Assembly (NCBI RefSeq): GCF_043951855.1
Contig: NZ_JBINJW010000004.1
Coordinates: 1 to 64,000, forward strand
Length of the DNA stretch: 64,000 nucleotides
Direction: 5' to 3'
DNA from: Proteiniclasticum sp043951855
GTDB taxonomy: Bacteria > Bacillota > Clostridia > Clostridiales > Clostridiaceae
Shown: one piece after another, positions 34,766 to 42,069 of the stretch
Position numbering within the stretch: position 1 is the first letter of the stretch
How the letters are laid out: each line of letters opens with the position of its first letter
The notes under the pieces: model-generated
Told to the model about the DNA's origin: nothing
Database searches by the model: none
The model's input: only the letters and a program-made list of their open reading frames with translations
Program-made: the position numbers and the translations under genes

Positions 34766-35335
34766 TCAGCGCCTGGAGAAATACGGATGCCTCAGCAGTC
34801 TTTCTGATAGCAGTGCGCCGAAGAGACACCACAGGGTATCCATGGGCAGGAAAAGAAGTGCACCATAGCGGATGGCGTCATAAAGAGCCATGGGTGTTCC
34901 TGTGAGGATCAGATTCTTCAGGAGATACAGATAGGAGACGCCGAATCCGTAGATCACCACAAGTCCCAGAAGAGCGATGAGGGCCAGTCTGAAGAATCCG
35001 ATTCTTTCAAGTCTTTCTCTGAGCGCACCCATGATGCTGGCTGCGGCCATGAAGCCCAGGAGATAGCCGAAGGTGGGGGTGAAGATGTATCCGATGCCGC
35101 CACCGCCTGTAAAGACCGGTAATCCCATGAGTCCCAGAAGGACGTAGATCAGCTGCGCATAGAATGCCTTTCTGCCTAGAATCAGTGCAGAGATCACCAC
35201 AAAGACGGTCTGCAGGGAAACAGGGACTACGCCTATGGGGATTCTTATGAATGCCCCTACGGCAGTGAGTACGGAAAAAATCGGAATTATGGCCAGGTCT
35301 CTGGTGCTGATTTTTCTCAGCGCTGTTTCATTCAT
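34766..35335 (-). CDS. bioY: Biotin transporter substrate-binding (S) component
   Basis: A 189-residue membrane protein with about six helices. AFIRIPIGVVPVSLQTVFV and GLPVFTGGGGIGYIFTPTFG are BioY family motifs. It imports biotin, alone or with a shared ECF energising module, which is not in the window. It overlaps birA by 8 bases on the same strand. The shared promoter carries a BirA operator, so the unit responds to biotin level. Confidence 0.96.
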   Translation of the reverse strand: MNETALRKISTRDLAIIPIFSVLTAVGAFIRIPIGVVPVSLQTVFVVISALILGRKAFYAQLIYVLLGLMGLPVFTGGGGIGYIFTPTFGYLLGFMAAASIMGALRERLERIGFFRLALIALLGLVVIYGFGVSYLYLLKNLILTGTPMALYDAIRYGALLFLPMDTLWCLFGALLSERLLRHPYFSRR

Positions 35336-36308
35336 TTCTTATCTCTCTCTTTCTTATGCTGATTTCTCCTGAATTTAAGGTCAGGGTCTTTCCTTCGGAT
35401 TCGATGATCAGATGTCCTTTACGGCTGAGATCCATAAGTTTTCCGTAGGCGATCTCATTTCCGCGATGGATGGTGATCTCTTCTCCCAGATACAGCATTC
35501 TTTTCTTATACTTCCGAAGAAGTTCCTCCGGATTGTCCTTCGTCATGCGCAGATGCTCTTCAAGGCTTCTCAGCAGGTGGCCGATTATTTCGCTGCGTAC
35601 GGATTTCTTTCCGGTGACCTGATAAAGAGAAGTGGCGATATCCTCCAGTTCTTCGGGAAAGCGCTCTGTATTGACATTGATGCCGATGCCTATGATGAGG
35701 CTGCTTAAGGTCCCGGACTCGAATTCGATGGTTCCCTCCGTAAGGATTCCCGATACCTTCAGTCCGTTCAGATACAGATCATTGACCCATTTGATGGCGG
35801 TTTCTGTTCCGCAGACCTTGTCCAGTGTTTCCGCGGTGGCTACGGCAGCGGCCAGGGTTGCCAGATCCGTATCATATTTCGTCAGCTCTTTCACCTTCAA
35901 AAGGGAGAGATAGATGCCCCCCTGGTCCTGGGAATGGAATGTTTTACCCAAACGTCCTCGCCCGCTGGTCTGAGTATTTGAGAGGACCACGGTATTGTCC
36001 GGAAGATCCTTGTGTTCTTTGATATAGGTATTGGTGGAAGGGGTCTCAGTAAGGATCAGTATATTGTGTGTGGAAGAGGATTCTCCCAGATGCATTCTGA
36101 TTTCGCTTTCTGAAAGATGATCGCTTCCGAGCTCCAGAACATACCCTCTGTTTCGGATGGAAGTGATTTGGTGGCCCTCTTTTCGCAGGGCGTTGACGGA
36201 TTTCCATATGGCGTTTCGCGATATGCCAAGCTTCGAGGACAGATCATTCCCTGAGAGAATCTTTCCCTTATGTTCTTCCAGCAGAGTCAGTATTTTATCT
36301 TTGCTCAA
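35328..36308 (-). CDS. birA: Bifunctional biotin-protein ligase and repressor
   Basis: A 326-residue class II BirA. The N-terminal winged helix (about 1-65; SSKLGISRNAIWKSVNALRK) binds DNA. The catalytic domain has TSGRGRLGKTFHS (biotinyl-AMP loop) and IKWVNDLYLNG. The C-terminal SH3-like cap ends the protein. It biotinylates carboxylases and represses biotin uptake. The start is TTG with AGGAG 9 bases upstream. The cognate operator lies at 36411-36442. Confidence 0.96.
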   Translation of the reverse strand: MSKDKILTLLEEHKGKILSGNDLSSKLGISRNAIWKSVNALRKEGHQITSIRNRGYVLELGSDHLSESEIRMHLGESSSTHNILILTETPSTNTYIKEHKDLPDNTVVLSNTQTSGRGRLGKTFHSQDQGGIYLSLLKVKELTKYDTDLATLAAAVATAETLDKVCGTETAIKWVNDLYLNGLKVSGILTEGTIEFESGTLSSLIIGIGINVNTERFPEELEDIATSLYQVTGKKSVRSEIIGHLLRSLEEHLRMTKDNPEELLRKYKKRMLYLGEEITIHRGNEIAYGKLMDLSRKGHLIIESEGKTLTLNSGEISIRKREIRNE

Positions 36309-36388
36309 ATTTCGATCACTCCTGTCGGTTTCCTATGGCTTCTTATACAGTCTTATTCCTGCATTGAGGAAAAGTTTTCACTTTCTTC

Positions 36389-36417
36389 AGTATAAGGATT
36401 TTGACATCCTGAGTCAA
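36389..36417 (-). promoter_or_regulatory. Promoter of birA-bioY
   Basis: Minus strand -35 TTGACT (36412-36417), 17-base spacer, -10 TATACT (36389-36394). The -35 is one half of the BirA operator. Confidence 0.7.
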
Positions 36418-36442
36418 CCTGATATGAAAACAAGGTTGACTC
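36411..36442. promoter_or_regulatory. BirA operator
   Basis: GAGTCAACC and GGTTGACTC are perfect inverted arms separated by 14 bases, the spacing and half-site form of bacterial biotin operators (xxGTnAACC-N14-16-GGTTnACxx). It covers the birA -35 and lies close upstream of the divergent glutaredoxin promoter. Confidence 0.85.
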
Positions 36443-36450
36443 AAGGGATG

Positions 36451-36479
36451 TTGGCAGAGCACGCTGAATCTGATAATAT
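36451..36479 (+). promoter_or_regulatory. Promoter of the glutaredoxin gene
   Basis: -35 TTGGCA (36451-36456), 17-base spacer, -10 TAATAT (36474-36479). The CsoR-type palindrome begins inside the -10. Confidence 0.65.
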
Positions 36480-36494
36480 ACCCCTATAGGGTAT
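36478..36494. promoter_or_regulatory. CsoR/CstR-type operator
   Basis: ATACCC-CTATA-GGGTAT, a perfect 6+5+6 inverted repeat with C and G tracts, matches the operator form of CsoR-family (DUF156) repressors that sense copper or sulfane sulfur. It overlaps the -10 and expected start site. No CsoR gene is in the window. Confidence 0.65.
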
Positions 36495-36535
36495 AACTCT
36501 ATATTCAATTTATAATCTGGAAAGTGAATAGAAGA

Positions 36536-36769
36536 ATGAATCAGGTAACAATCTATACTACACCCACTTGCGTATGGTGCAATCGTGCAAAGTCCTATCT
36601 GAGAGAAAACAACATTTCCTTTGTGGAAAAGGATGTTTCAAGAGACCGTGCGGCTGCTACGGAAATGATCAATAAGACCAATCAGATGGGTGTACCGGTG
36701 CTGGACATCAACGGAAGCGTCATCATCGGCTTTGATCAGTATGGAATAAACAGACTGCTTGGTCTGTAA
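36536..36769 (+). CDS. Glutaredoxin-family thiol oxidoreductase
   Basis: A 77-residue thioredoxin-fold protein. TTPTCVWCNRAKSYL carries the CxxC active site at about residue 12, MGVPVLDING the cis-Pro, and IIGFDQYGINRLL the C-terminal helix, as in NrdH/glutaredoxin-like proteins. A CsoR-type operator in its promoter suggests a role in metal or sulfide/persulfide stress; that is inference. ATG 36536 gives the usual N-terminus (MNQVTIYTTPTC); GTG 36524 is a possible alternative. Monocistronic. Confidence 0.88.
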   Translation: MNQVTIYTTPTCVWCNRAKSYLRENNISFVEKDVSRDRAAATEMINKTNQMGVPVLDINGSVIIGFDQYGINRLLGL

Positions 36770-36781
36770 AGAGAACAGCTG

Positions 36782-36815
36782 AAGGATATTCGGAAAAACC
36801 GGATGTCCTTTTTTC
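36782..36815 (+). terminator. Terminator after the glutaredoxin gene
   Basis: AAGGATATTCGG and CCGGATGTCCTT form a 12-base stem with two G-T pairs and an A5 loop; TTTTTTC follows. Confidence 0.85.
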
Positions 36816-36871
36816 TTTTTAAGAAAGCTGAAAGGAATCATTAAAAAATGTTAAAAAAATGGCAAGACAAC

Positions 36872-36900
36872 TTGACTTCAGGTGGGACCTCGTGTAATAT
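36872..36900 (+). promoter_or_regulatory. Promoter of the 36.9 kb RNA
   Basis: -35 TTGACT (36872-36877), 17-base spacer, -10 TAATAT (36895-36900). Start expected near 36907. Confidence 0.65.
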
Positions 36901-36906
36901 CGGTTA

Positions 36907-37152
36907 TGGATAAAAAATTAACAATGTATGGTGTGAACCCTATGGTCCTGCATCTGACTGGAGTATCTTTACTGGAAGAGACCTGTTTCAAGGTCCATAC
37001 GGACAGTTACTATTTCGCACGTCCTTGAGTCAGTAGCACCAGCTTTGTTAAGATTTTCAACGGTGAAGCATATGCTTCAGAATCTATCTTCCTCATTCAA
37101 ATAAAGTCTCAAAACAATCTAGTGTCAGATTGTTCTGAGGCTTTATTTTTTT
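36907..37152 (+). ncRNA. Putative structured non-coding RNA
   Basis: About 245 bases between a good promoter and a strong terminator. A long-range stem AAAAA-TTAACAA (36913-36924) with TTGTTAA-G-ATTTT (37045-37057) encloses a branched region with TGGTG/CACCA, TGACT/AGTCA, GACCT/AGGTC and GGAC/GTCC helices. A 40-codon frame from ATG 36906 begins at the transcription start with no ribosome site, so translation is unlikely. I cannot match it to 6S, SRP, tmRNA, RNase P or a known riboswitch. The stretch 37153-37350 beyond it is featureless. Confidence 0.55.
37101..37152 (+). terminator. Strong terminator of the 36.9 kb RNA
   Basis: ATAAAGTCTCAAAACAATCT (37101-37120) pairs with AGATTGTTCTGAGGCTTTAT (37127-37146), 18 Watson-Crick pairs, one G-T and one mismatch; T run follows. 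Confidence 0.9.
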
Positions 37153-37354
37153 AGGATTCTGCCAGATTCTGCAGGGCTGCCTCGGCGTATCAGTGCATGA
37201 AAGCTGCATAAAGTGATGTATATTCATTTATAGAATGAAGGAAATCAGAAAATAAAACTGTCTTGTTCATAAAAACTGCAGGATTGTTGCTAATATATTA
37301 AGTGTAAACGCTTCAAAAACAGGAAATGTGAAGCGAATAGTGTAAATTGTTCGA

Positions 37355-37392
37355 AATGAATTAAAATTCATGAGAATGTATATTTATTTAAA
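37355..37392. promoter_or_regulatory. Double ARG box of the first amino-acid ABC operon
   Basis: Core TGAATTAAAATTCA (37357-37370) is a perfect ArgR box. A second core TGTATATTTATTTA (37377-37390) matches 8 of 10 fixed positions. The two 18-base boxes are 2 bases apart, as is usual for ArgR. The second covers the -35 region. Confidence 0.75.
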
Positions 37393-37398
37393 ACTTCA

Positions 37399-37407
37399 TG
37401 CTATAAT
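37399..37407 (+). promoter_or_regulatory. Extended -10 promoter of the first amino-acid ABC operon
   Basis: TGCTATAAT, a perfect -10 with TGn extension; the -35 region is poor and overlapped by the ARG box. Confidence 0.6.
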
Positions 37408-37475
37408 CAAACATGTTCAAAAAATCAGATGTATGGAAAACGAAGTGAAACCAAAGATGAAAGGAAGTAATGTAA

Positions 37476-38294
37476 ATGAAGAAAATGAAATTCACCGCCC
37501 TGATCCTGTCCCTGGTTCTGGTCATGGGTGTTTTAGCCGGATGTGCAGATGGAGGAGAAGAAGTCTCCGAATCAGGAAAGGTCATTCTTAAAGTAGGAAC
37601 AGAGCCCACTTATCCGCCTTTCGAATTCACCAATGATGCCAATGAAATCATAGGATTCGATATTGACCTGGCCAATGCGCTGGCGGAAAAGATGGACATG
37701 GAAGTGGAGATCGTCACCACATCCTTTGATGGAATCTTTACCGGACTCAATGCCGGAAACTACGATGTGATCATCGCAGCCATCAGCATGACACCGAAGA
37801 GACTGGAAACCATGCTGTTCAGTGAGCCATACCTATCCAATGGACAGGTCATCGTGACAAACAGTGGAGATGCAAACATCACTTCACAGGAAGAGCTTAC
37901 CGGAATGAAGGTCGGCGTTCAGCTGGGCACCACAGCGGATACTGCAGCTGAGAAGTATGCGGATGAATACGGATTTGAAGTGAGCAAGTATGATGAGATT
38001 CTTCAGACCTTCTCCGCCATGAAGGCAGGACATGTGGACGCCATTGCGGTGGACTATGCCGTGGCCATCGAATATGTGCAGCTGGACCCTGAAAGCTACC
38101 AGATTTCTGATGTGATGCTCACCAACGAACCCATCGCCATCGCCATCAAGCAAGACAATGTGGATCTTCAGGAGAAGATCAATAATGCAATGGAAGAAAT
38201 CAGAGCGGATGGTACCCTGAAGAGCATTTCAGAAGAATGGCTTGGAGGAGACTATACATCCGACATCGATACAGAACTGAATGTAGTGGAATAA
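37476..38294 (+). CDS. Polar amino-acid ABC transporter binding lipoprotein
   Basis: A 272-residue family 3 solute-binding protein. The signal peptide ends in the lipobox LAGC (Cys about 23). TEPTYPPFEF, GFDIDLANALAE and AISMTPKR are the family motifs for polar amino acids. It heads a complete operon with permease and ATPase genes. The perfect ARG box upstream suggests arginine, ornithine, lysine or another substrate tied to arginine supply. SD is AAAGGAAG. Confidence 0.93.
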   Translation: MKKMKFTALILSLVLVMGVLAGCADGGEEVSESGKVILKVGTEPTYPPFEFTNDANEIIGFDIDLANALAEKMDMEVEIVTTSFDGIFTGLNAGNYDVIIAAISMTPKRLETMLFSEPYLSNGQVIVTNSGDANITSQEELTGMKVGVQLGTTADTAAEKYADEYGFEVSKYDEILQTFSAMKAGHVDAIAVDYAVAIEYVQLDPESYQISDVMLTNEPIAIAIKQDNVDLQEKINNAMEEIRADGTLKSISEEWLGGDYTSDIDTELNVVE

Positions 38295-38319
38295 AAAGCA
38301 GCAGGAAGGAGTTAGCTCA

Positions 38320-38979
38320 GTGATCACACAAGAACAATTATTCGCAATTCTGGAGGGAACCCAGAGGACGCTTCTCATTGCAGGAGTTTCCATCGTTTTC
38401 GGCATCATGCTTGGCGTCATCATAGCCCTTATGAAGATTTCAAGAAGCAAGTTGCTCAATGGTCTGGCCTGGTTCTATGTCTGGGTGTTCAGAGGGACTC
38501 CGATGCTGATGCAGCTGTTTGTGTTCTATTATGCAATGCCGCTCTTCACAGCAGATGTTCTGGGGGTCACCCTTAGAATTCCGGCCCTGACTGCGGCGTT
38601 CATCGCCTTTTCCTTGAACTCTGCGGCTTATCTCTCTGAAATCTTCAGAGGAGCCATCCAGAGTATCGACAAGGGACAGATGGAAGCGGCCAAGGCCCTT
38701 GGCATGAGCTATTATCAGGCCATGTTCAAGATCATCATCCCCCAGAGCTACAGAAGACTGATTCCGCCCCTGGGTAATGAACTGATCACGCTGGTGAAGG
38801 ATACCTCTCTTGTGGCATCCATCTCCCTGTTTGATCTTTTAAGGACCGTACAGGTCATGAACAACTCTTCAGGAGAATGGATCTATTTCCTCTATGCCGG
38901 CGCTCTTTACCTTCTGTTTACTTCCATCATCCAGATTGCCTTTGACAAGCTGGAGAAGAAGTATTCTGTATATGAGTAA
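38320..38979 (+). CDS. Amino-acid ABC transporter permease
   Basis: A 219-residue HisM/GlnP-type permease with about five helices. WFYVWVFRGTPMLMQLF and the EAA loop EAAKALGMSYYQAMFKIIIP are diagnostic. The start is GTG with AAGGAG upstream. Second gene of the operon; works as a homodimer or with itself only, since no second permease is present. Confidence 0.95.
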   Translation: MITQEQLFAILEGTQRTLLIAGVSIVFGIMLGVIIALMKISRSKLLNGLAWFYVWVFRGTPMLMQLFVFYYAMPLFTADVLGVTLRIPALTAAFIAFSLNSAAYLSEIFRGAIQSIDKGQMEAAKALGMSYYQAMFKIIIPQSYRRLIPPLGNELITLVKDTSLVASISLFDLLRTVQVMNNSSGEWIYFLYAGALYLLFTSIIQIAFDKLEKKYSVYE

Positions 38980-38993
38980 AGGAGTGTTGATAG

Positions 38994-39749
38994 ATGATTA
39001 AACTGGAAAACGTATATAAGTCTTTTGGAGACCTGGAGGTCCTGAAAGGAATCAACCTGGAAGTGGAGGAAGGGGAAGTGGTCTGCATCATCGGACCCTC
39101 CGGTTCAGGAAAAAGCACCATGCTTCGCTGCATGAATCAGCTGGAGACCATCACTTCAGGAAAAATACTGGTGGACGGAAACCTGGTCAGTCACATCGAA
39201 GAGGGCAAGGATCTTCTGAATCTTCATGAGAAGGAAGCTTCCAAACTGAGAACTTCCCTTGGCATGGTGTTTCAGCGATTCAATCTCTTCCCGCACCTGA
39301 CGGTGCTGGAAAACCTCACCATCGCTCCGGAACTTGTCAAAGGAGAAAAGAAGGAGAACATCAGAGACAGAGCCATGAGCCTTTTAAAGAGCGTTGGTCT
39401 TCTGGACAAGAAGGATGAGTATCCTTCCAAGCTTTCCGGAGGACAGCAGCAGAGAGTGGCCATTGCAAGAGCCCTTGCCATGAATCCTTCCATCATGCTC
39501 TTTGACGAACCCACATCGGCTCTGGACCCCGAACTGGTGGGGGAAGTGCTGGAGGTTATGAAGAAACTTGCAGAAGATGGCATGACCATGGTTGTGGTGA
39601 CCCATGAAATGGGCTTTGCCAGAGAAGTGGGCACGAGAGTGATCTTCATGGATGAAGGCCAGATCGTGGAAGAGGGAGCGCCTGAGGAGATCTTTGACGC
39701 ACCGAAGATGGAGCGTACCAATGTGTTCCTCAATAAAATACTGAAATAG
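38994..39749 (+). CDS. Amino-acid ABC transporter ATP-binding protein
   Basis: A 251-residue GlnQ/HisP-type ATPase. Walker A GPSGSGKST (about 34), LSGGQQQRVAIARALA signature, and Walker B IMLFDEPTSALDPE with catalytic Glu are intact. Completes the binding protein-permease-ATPase operon; probably also serves the orphan binding protein encoded downstream. Confidence 0.96.
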   Translation: MIKLENVYKSFGDLEVLKGINLEVEEGEVVCIIGPSGSGKSTMLRCMNQLETITSGKILVDGNLVSHIEEGKDLLNLHEKEASKLRTSLGMVFQRFNLFPHLTVLENLTIAPELVKGEKKENIRDRAMSLLKSVGLLDKKDEYPSKLSGGQQQRVAIARALAMNPSIMLFDEPTSALDPELVGEVLEVMKKLAEDGMTMVVVTHEMGFAREVGTRVIFMDEGQIVEEGAPEEIFDAPKMERTNVFLNKILK

Positions 39750-39764
39750 ACAGAAAAAGGATAA

Positions 39765-39792
39765 GCAGCCGGATGGGCAGTCATCCGGCTGC
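39765..39792 (+). terminator. Hairpin after the ABC operon
   Basis: A perfect 11-base stem GCAGCCGGATG (39765-39775) / CATCCGGCTGC (39782-39792). The T tract is poor, so termination may be partial, letting some transcripts reach the second binding-protein gene. Confidence 0.55.
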
Positions 39793-39979
39793 TGCTGTAT
39801 GCACAGTGATTATTCAGATTCATGCATAAAACTGCTGCGTATGCACAGCAGTGTCCTGCTGGGTGCAGATGTGCATGAGCATCATAACCGATGCAGGATA
39901 GTGAAGCGGCATGAGGGTGTTGACAGTATGAAAATGAAAACGATTGAGAAATCAGAGATTATTCTTCAGAAACGCAATT

Positions 39980-40013
39980 TAAATAAATATACATAATTAT
40001 GATTAAATATACT
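39980..40013. promoter_or_regulatory. ARG-box-like pair of the second binding-protein gene
   Basis: Core TAAATAAATATACA (39980-39993) is the exact reverse complement of the second box of the first ABC operon. A weaker core TGATTAAATATACT (40000-40013) follows with the same 6-base core spacing. Extended -10 TGCTATAAT is at 40032-40040. Confidence 0.55.
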
Positions 40014-40031
40014 TAACAGAAAGAAGAATCG

Positions 40032-40040
40032 TGCTATAAT
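40032..40040 (+). promoter_or_regulatory. Extended -10 promoter of the second binding-protein gene
   Basis: TGCTATAAT, identical to the first ABC operon's extended -10, 54 bases before the ATG. Confidence 0.6.
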
Positions 40041-40093
40041 AATCAAAGTCGGTCAGAAACAATGAAAAAGAAAATCAAAAGGGGAGATCATAT

Positions 40094-40897
40094 ATGATGA
40101 AGAAAACATGGGGGATTTTATTTACAGTAGCGCTGGCAGGTGCAGCCGTACTTTCAGGATGCGCCAAGGAAGAGGAAAGTGCCAAGGTCCTGAAGATCGG
40201 AACGGATGACACCTATCCGCCTTTCGAGTTCAGAGATGAAGCCAACAAACTGGTGGGATTCGAAGTGGATCTGGCAAGAGAGATCGGAGAGGAACTGGGC
40301 ATGGAAGTGGAGTTCATCTCCACCAGCTGGGCTGGAATCTTCAACGGACTGAACTCAAAGAACTATGATGTGATCATGTCCGCCACAAGCATCACACCGA
40401 AAAGACTGGAATCCTATATCTTCACGGATCCGCACATGACCAACGGACAGGTCATCGTTACAAGAGCAGGAGAAGGCTCCATCACAAACCCGGAAGAGCT
40501 GGCAGGGCTCAAGGTAGGTGTTCAGCTTGAAACCACAGCGGATATTGCCGCAAGCAAGTACAACGAGACAGTGGACTTTGAAATGCTCCGATTCGACGAA
40601 GTCATTCAGACCTTCTCCGCCATGAAAGCGGGACATGTGGATGTCATCGTCGCAGACTATGCGGTTGCCATTGATTATGCGGCCAAGGATCCGGATTCCT
40701 ATCAGCTCACGGAAGTCATGCTGACCAATGAACCCATCGCCATCACCATCCGAAAAGATGATACAGAGCTGAGAGACACCCTGAACGGTGCACTGGATGC
40801 CTTAAGAGAAGATGGAACCCTGAAGGATCTATCTGTGAAATGGCTGGGTGATGATTACACTTCCAACATCGATACGGAACTGAACGTGGTGGAATAA
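40094..40897 (+). CDS. Orphan polar amino-acid binding lipoprotein (paralogue)
   Basis: A 267-residue family 3 binding protein with lipobox LSGC (Cys about 23). It is a clear paralogue of the binding protein at 37.5 kb: TDDTYPPFEF, NYDVIMSATSITPKRLES, VQTTADIAA-like segment and a nearly identical C-terminus (SNIDTELNVVE). It has no permease or ATPase of its own and probably delivers a related amino acid to the transporter encoded just upstream. AGGGGAG precedes the ATG. Confidence 0.92.
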   Translation: MMKKTWGILFTVALAGAAVLSGCAKEEESAKVLKIGTDDTYPPFEFRDEANKLVGFEVDLAREIGEELGMEVEFISTSWAGIFNGLNSKNYDVIMSATSITPKRLESYIFTDPHMTNGQVIVTRAGEGSITNPEELAGLKVGVQLETTADIAASKYNETVDFEMLRFDEVIQTFSAMKAGHVDVIVADYAVAIDYAAKDPDSYQLTEVMLTNEPIAITIRKDDTELRDTLNGALDALREDGTLKDLSVKWLGDDYTSNIDTELNVVE

Positions 40898-41011
40898 AGG
40901 TCTCTTCAAAGGGAACTAGAACCATCATTTTCAGAATCGGAAGAGGAAACAGAAGAAAAACAGAAGAAAGAGATCTTTTCCGTAAAGAGAAGAAGATCAG
41001 AAAGTGAAAGG

Positions 41012-41058
41012 AAAAGTCCCGGGAAGCGTTCAAGTGATACGCAGTCCTGGGACTTTTT
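41012..41058 (+). terminator. Terminator after the second binding-protein gene
   Basis: AAAAGTCCCGGGA pairs with TCCTGGGACTTTT around a 20-base loop; T-rich tail. Confidence 0.75.
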
Positions 41059-41134
41059 ATCGGAAAGATTCTTTTGCCTCTGAAAGAAATTCCCGTTATG
41101 ATGAAACTAAAGAATGGAAAAGGAAGTGGATCAG

Positions 41135-41863
41135 ATGAAAATCACCGTACTGGGCAACAATTCCACCACAGTGACCCAGGGAGGAGCCTGCTCCTCGTAT
41201 CTTCTGGAGGTGGAGGGAAGAAGGATTCTCCTTGACATGGGCAATGGAAGCATATTCAATCTCAAGAAACGGGTGAAGCTTCATGAGATTGATGCCATCA
41301 TACTCACGCATCATCACTTTGACCACCTGTCGGATCTGTTTCTCTTCCGCTATGAAAGAGAAGGGCATAAATACATGGGAGAAGAGGTATCTCCCATCGA
41401 TCTCTATACACCGGAGATGCCTCAGTGGCTTCAGGAGAATCTCATGAAGAATGATCTTTTCAGGCTTCATGTCATAAAGGGAGATACAAAGGTATCCATG
41501 GGCGATCTGACCGTGGCGTTCATAGAGGTGCTTCACCTGCTTGAAACCTACGCTCTGAGATTCACCCATGATGGAAAGATCTTCACCTATTCAGCGGATA
41601 CAGGCGTCTGCGACGGGATTTATGAGGCTGCCAGGGAAGCGGACCTCTTCCTCTGTGAGGCCAGCTACGGCTCCTATGAACCCTACAGGATGAAGCATCA
41701 TCTTCATGGAGCAGAGGCGGGGGAAATCGCGGAGAAATGCGGCGTGAAAAAGCTTCTGCTTACGCATCTGCCGGAGGAGAATCTGGATGGGCTTCTTCAA
41801 GAGGCAAGAGCGGTCCATGAAGATACGGAGATTTCAGAGATTCTGAAAACATATGAGGTTTAG
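41135..41863 (+). CDS. MBL-fold metallo-hydrolase (RNase Z-like superfamily)
   Basis: A 242-residue cytosolic protein. LTHHHFDHLSDLF (about residue 57) is the HxHxDH metal motif, YSADTG and a later HLPEENLD complete a dinuclear site. It resembles short RNase Z/YhfI-like hydrolases, but the RNase Z exosite arm is missing, so tRNA processing is not indicated. ATG 41135 has AAGGAAGTGG upstream; ATG 41114 is 7 codons earlier. Confidence 0.83.
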   Translation: MKITVLGNNSTTVTQGGACSSYLLEVEGRRILLDMGNGSIFNLKKRVKLHEIDAIILTHHHFDHLSDLFLFRYEREGHKYMGEEVSPIDLYTPEMPQWLQENLMKNDLFRLHVIKGDTKVSMGDLTVAFIEVLHLLETYALRFTHDGKIFTYSADTGVCDGIYEAAREADLFLCEASYGSYEPYRMKHHLHGAEAGEIAEKCGVKKLLLTHLPEENLDGLLQEARAVHEDTEISEILKTYEV

Positions 41864-41957
41864 TTTCTGACGCTTCTTTTTTCGAGGAAGTCAAAAGACA
41901 AAGGAAGATGAAGGGAAACACTCATTTTCCTTCTGAAGCTTTCCTGAAATACAGAAG

Positions 41958-42003
41958 AAAGGCCATGAAAACTGCAATGTTCTCTGCAGCATTCATGGCC
42001 TTT
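41958..42003. terminator. Bidirectional terminator
   Basis: AAAGGCCATGAA-AACTGCA pairs with TGCAG-CATTCATGGCCTTT between convergent genes. Confidence 0.8.
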
Positions 42004-42069
42004 CGTATCGTGTCTTCTTATGAGATGGACTTTATCTTCAAGTCCAGGTGGAAAGGACCAACAGAGAAT

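Noticed and set aside
36880..36894. A T-box-like string (GGTGGGACCTCG)
   Set aside because: It lies between the -35 and -10 of a promoter, with no upstream stem I and no following terminator, so it is a chance match.
36906..37028. A 40-codon ORF inside the 36.9 kb transcript
   Set aside because: The ATG falls at the predicted transcription start with no ribosome site, and the region has strong pairing potential, so a non-coding RNA is more likely.
39765..39792. Hairpin considered as a REP-type repeat
   Set aside because: I saw no second copy in the window; it is most simply a weak intercistronic terminator.
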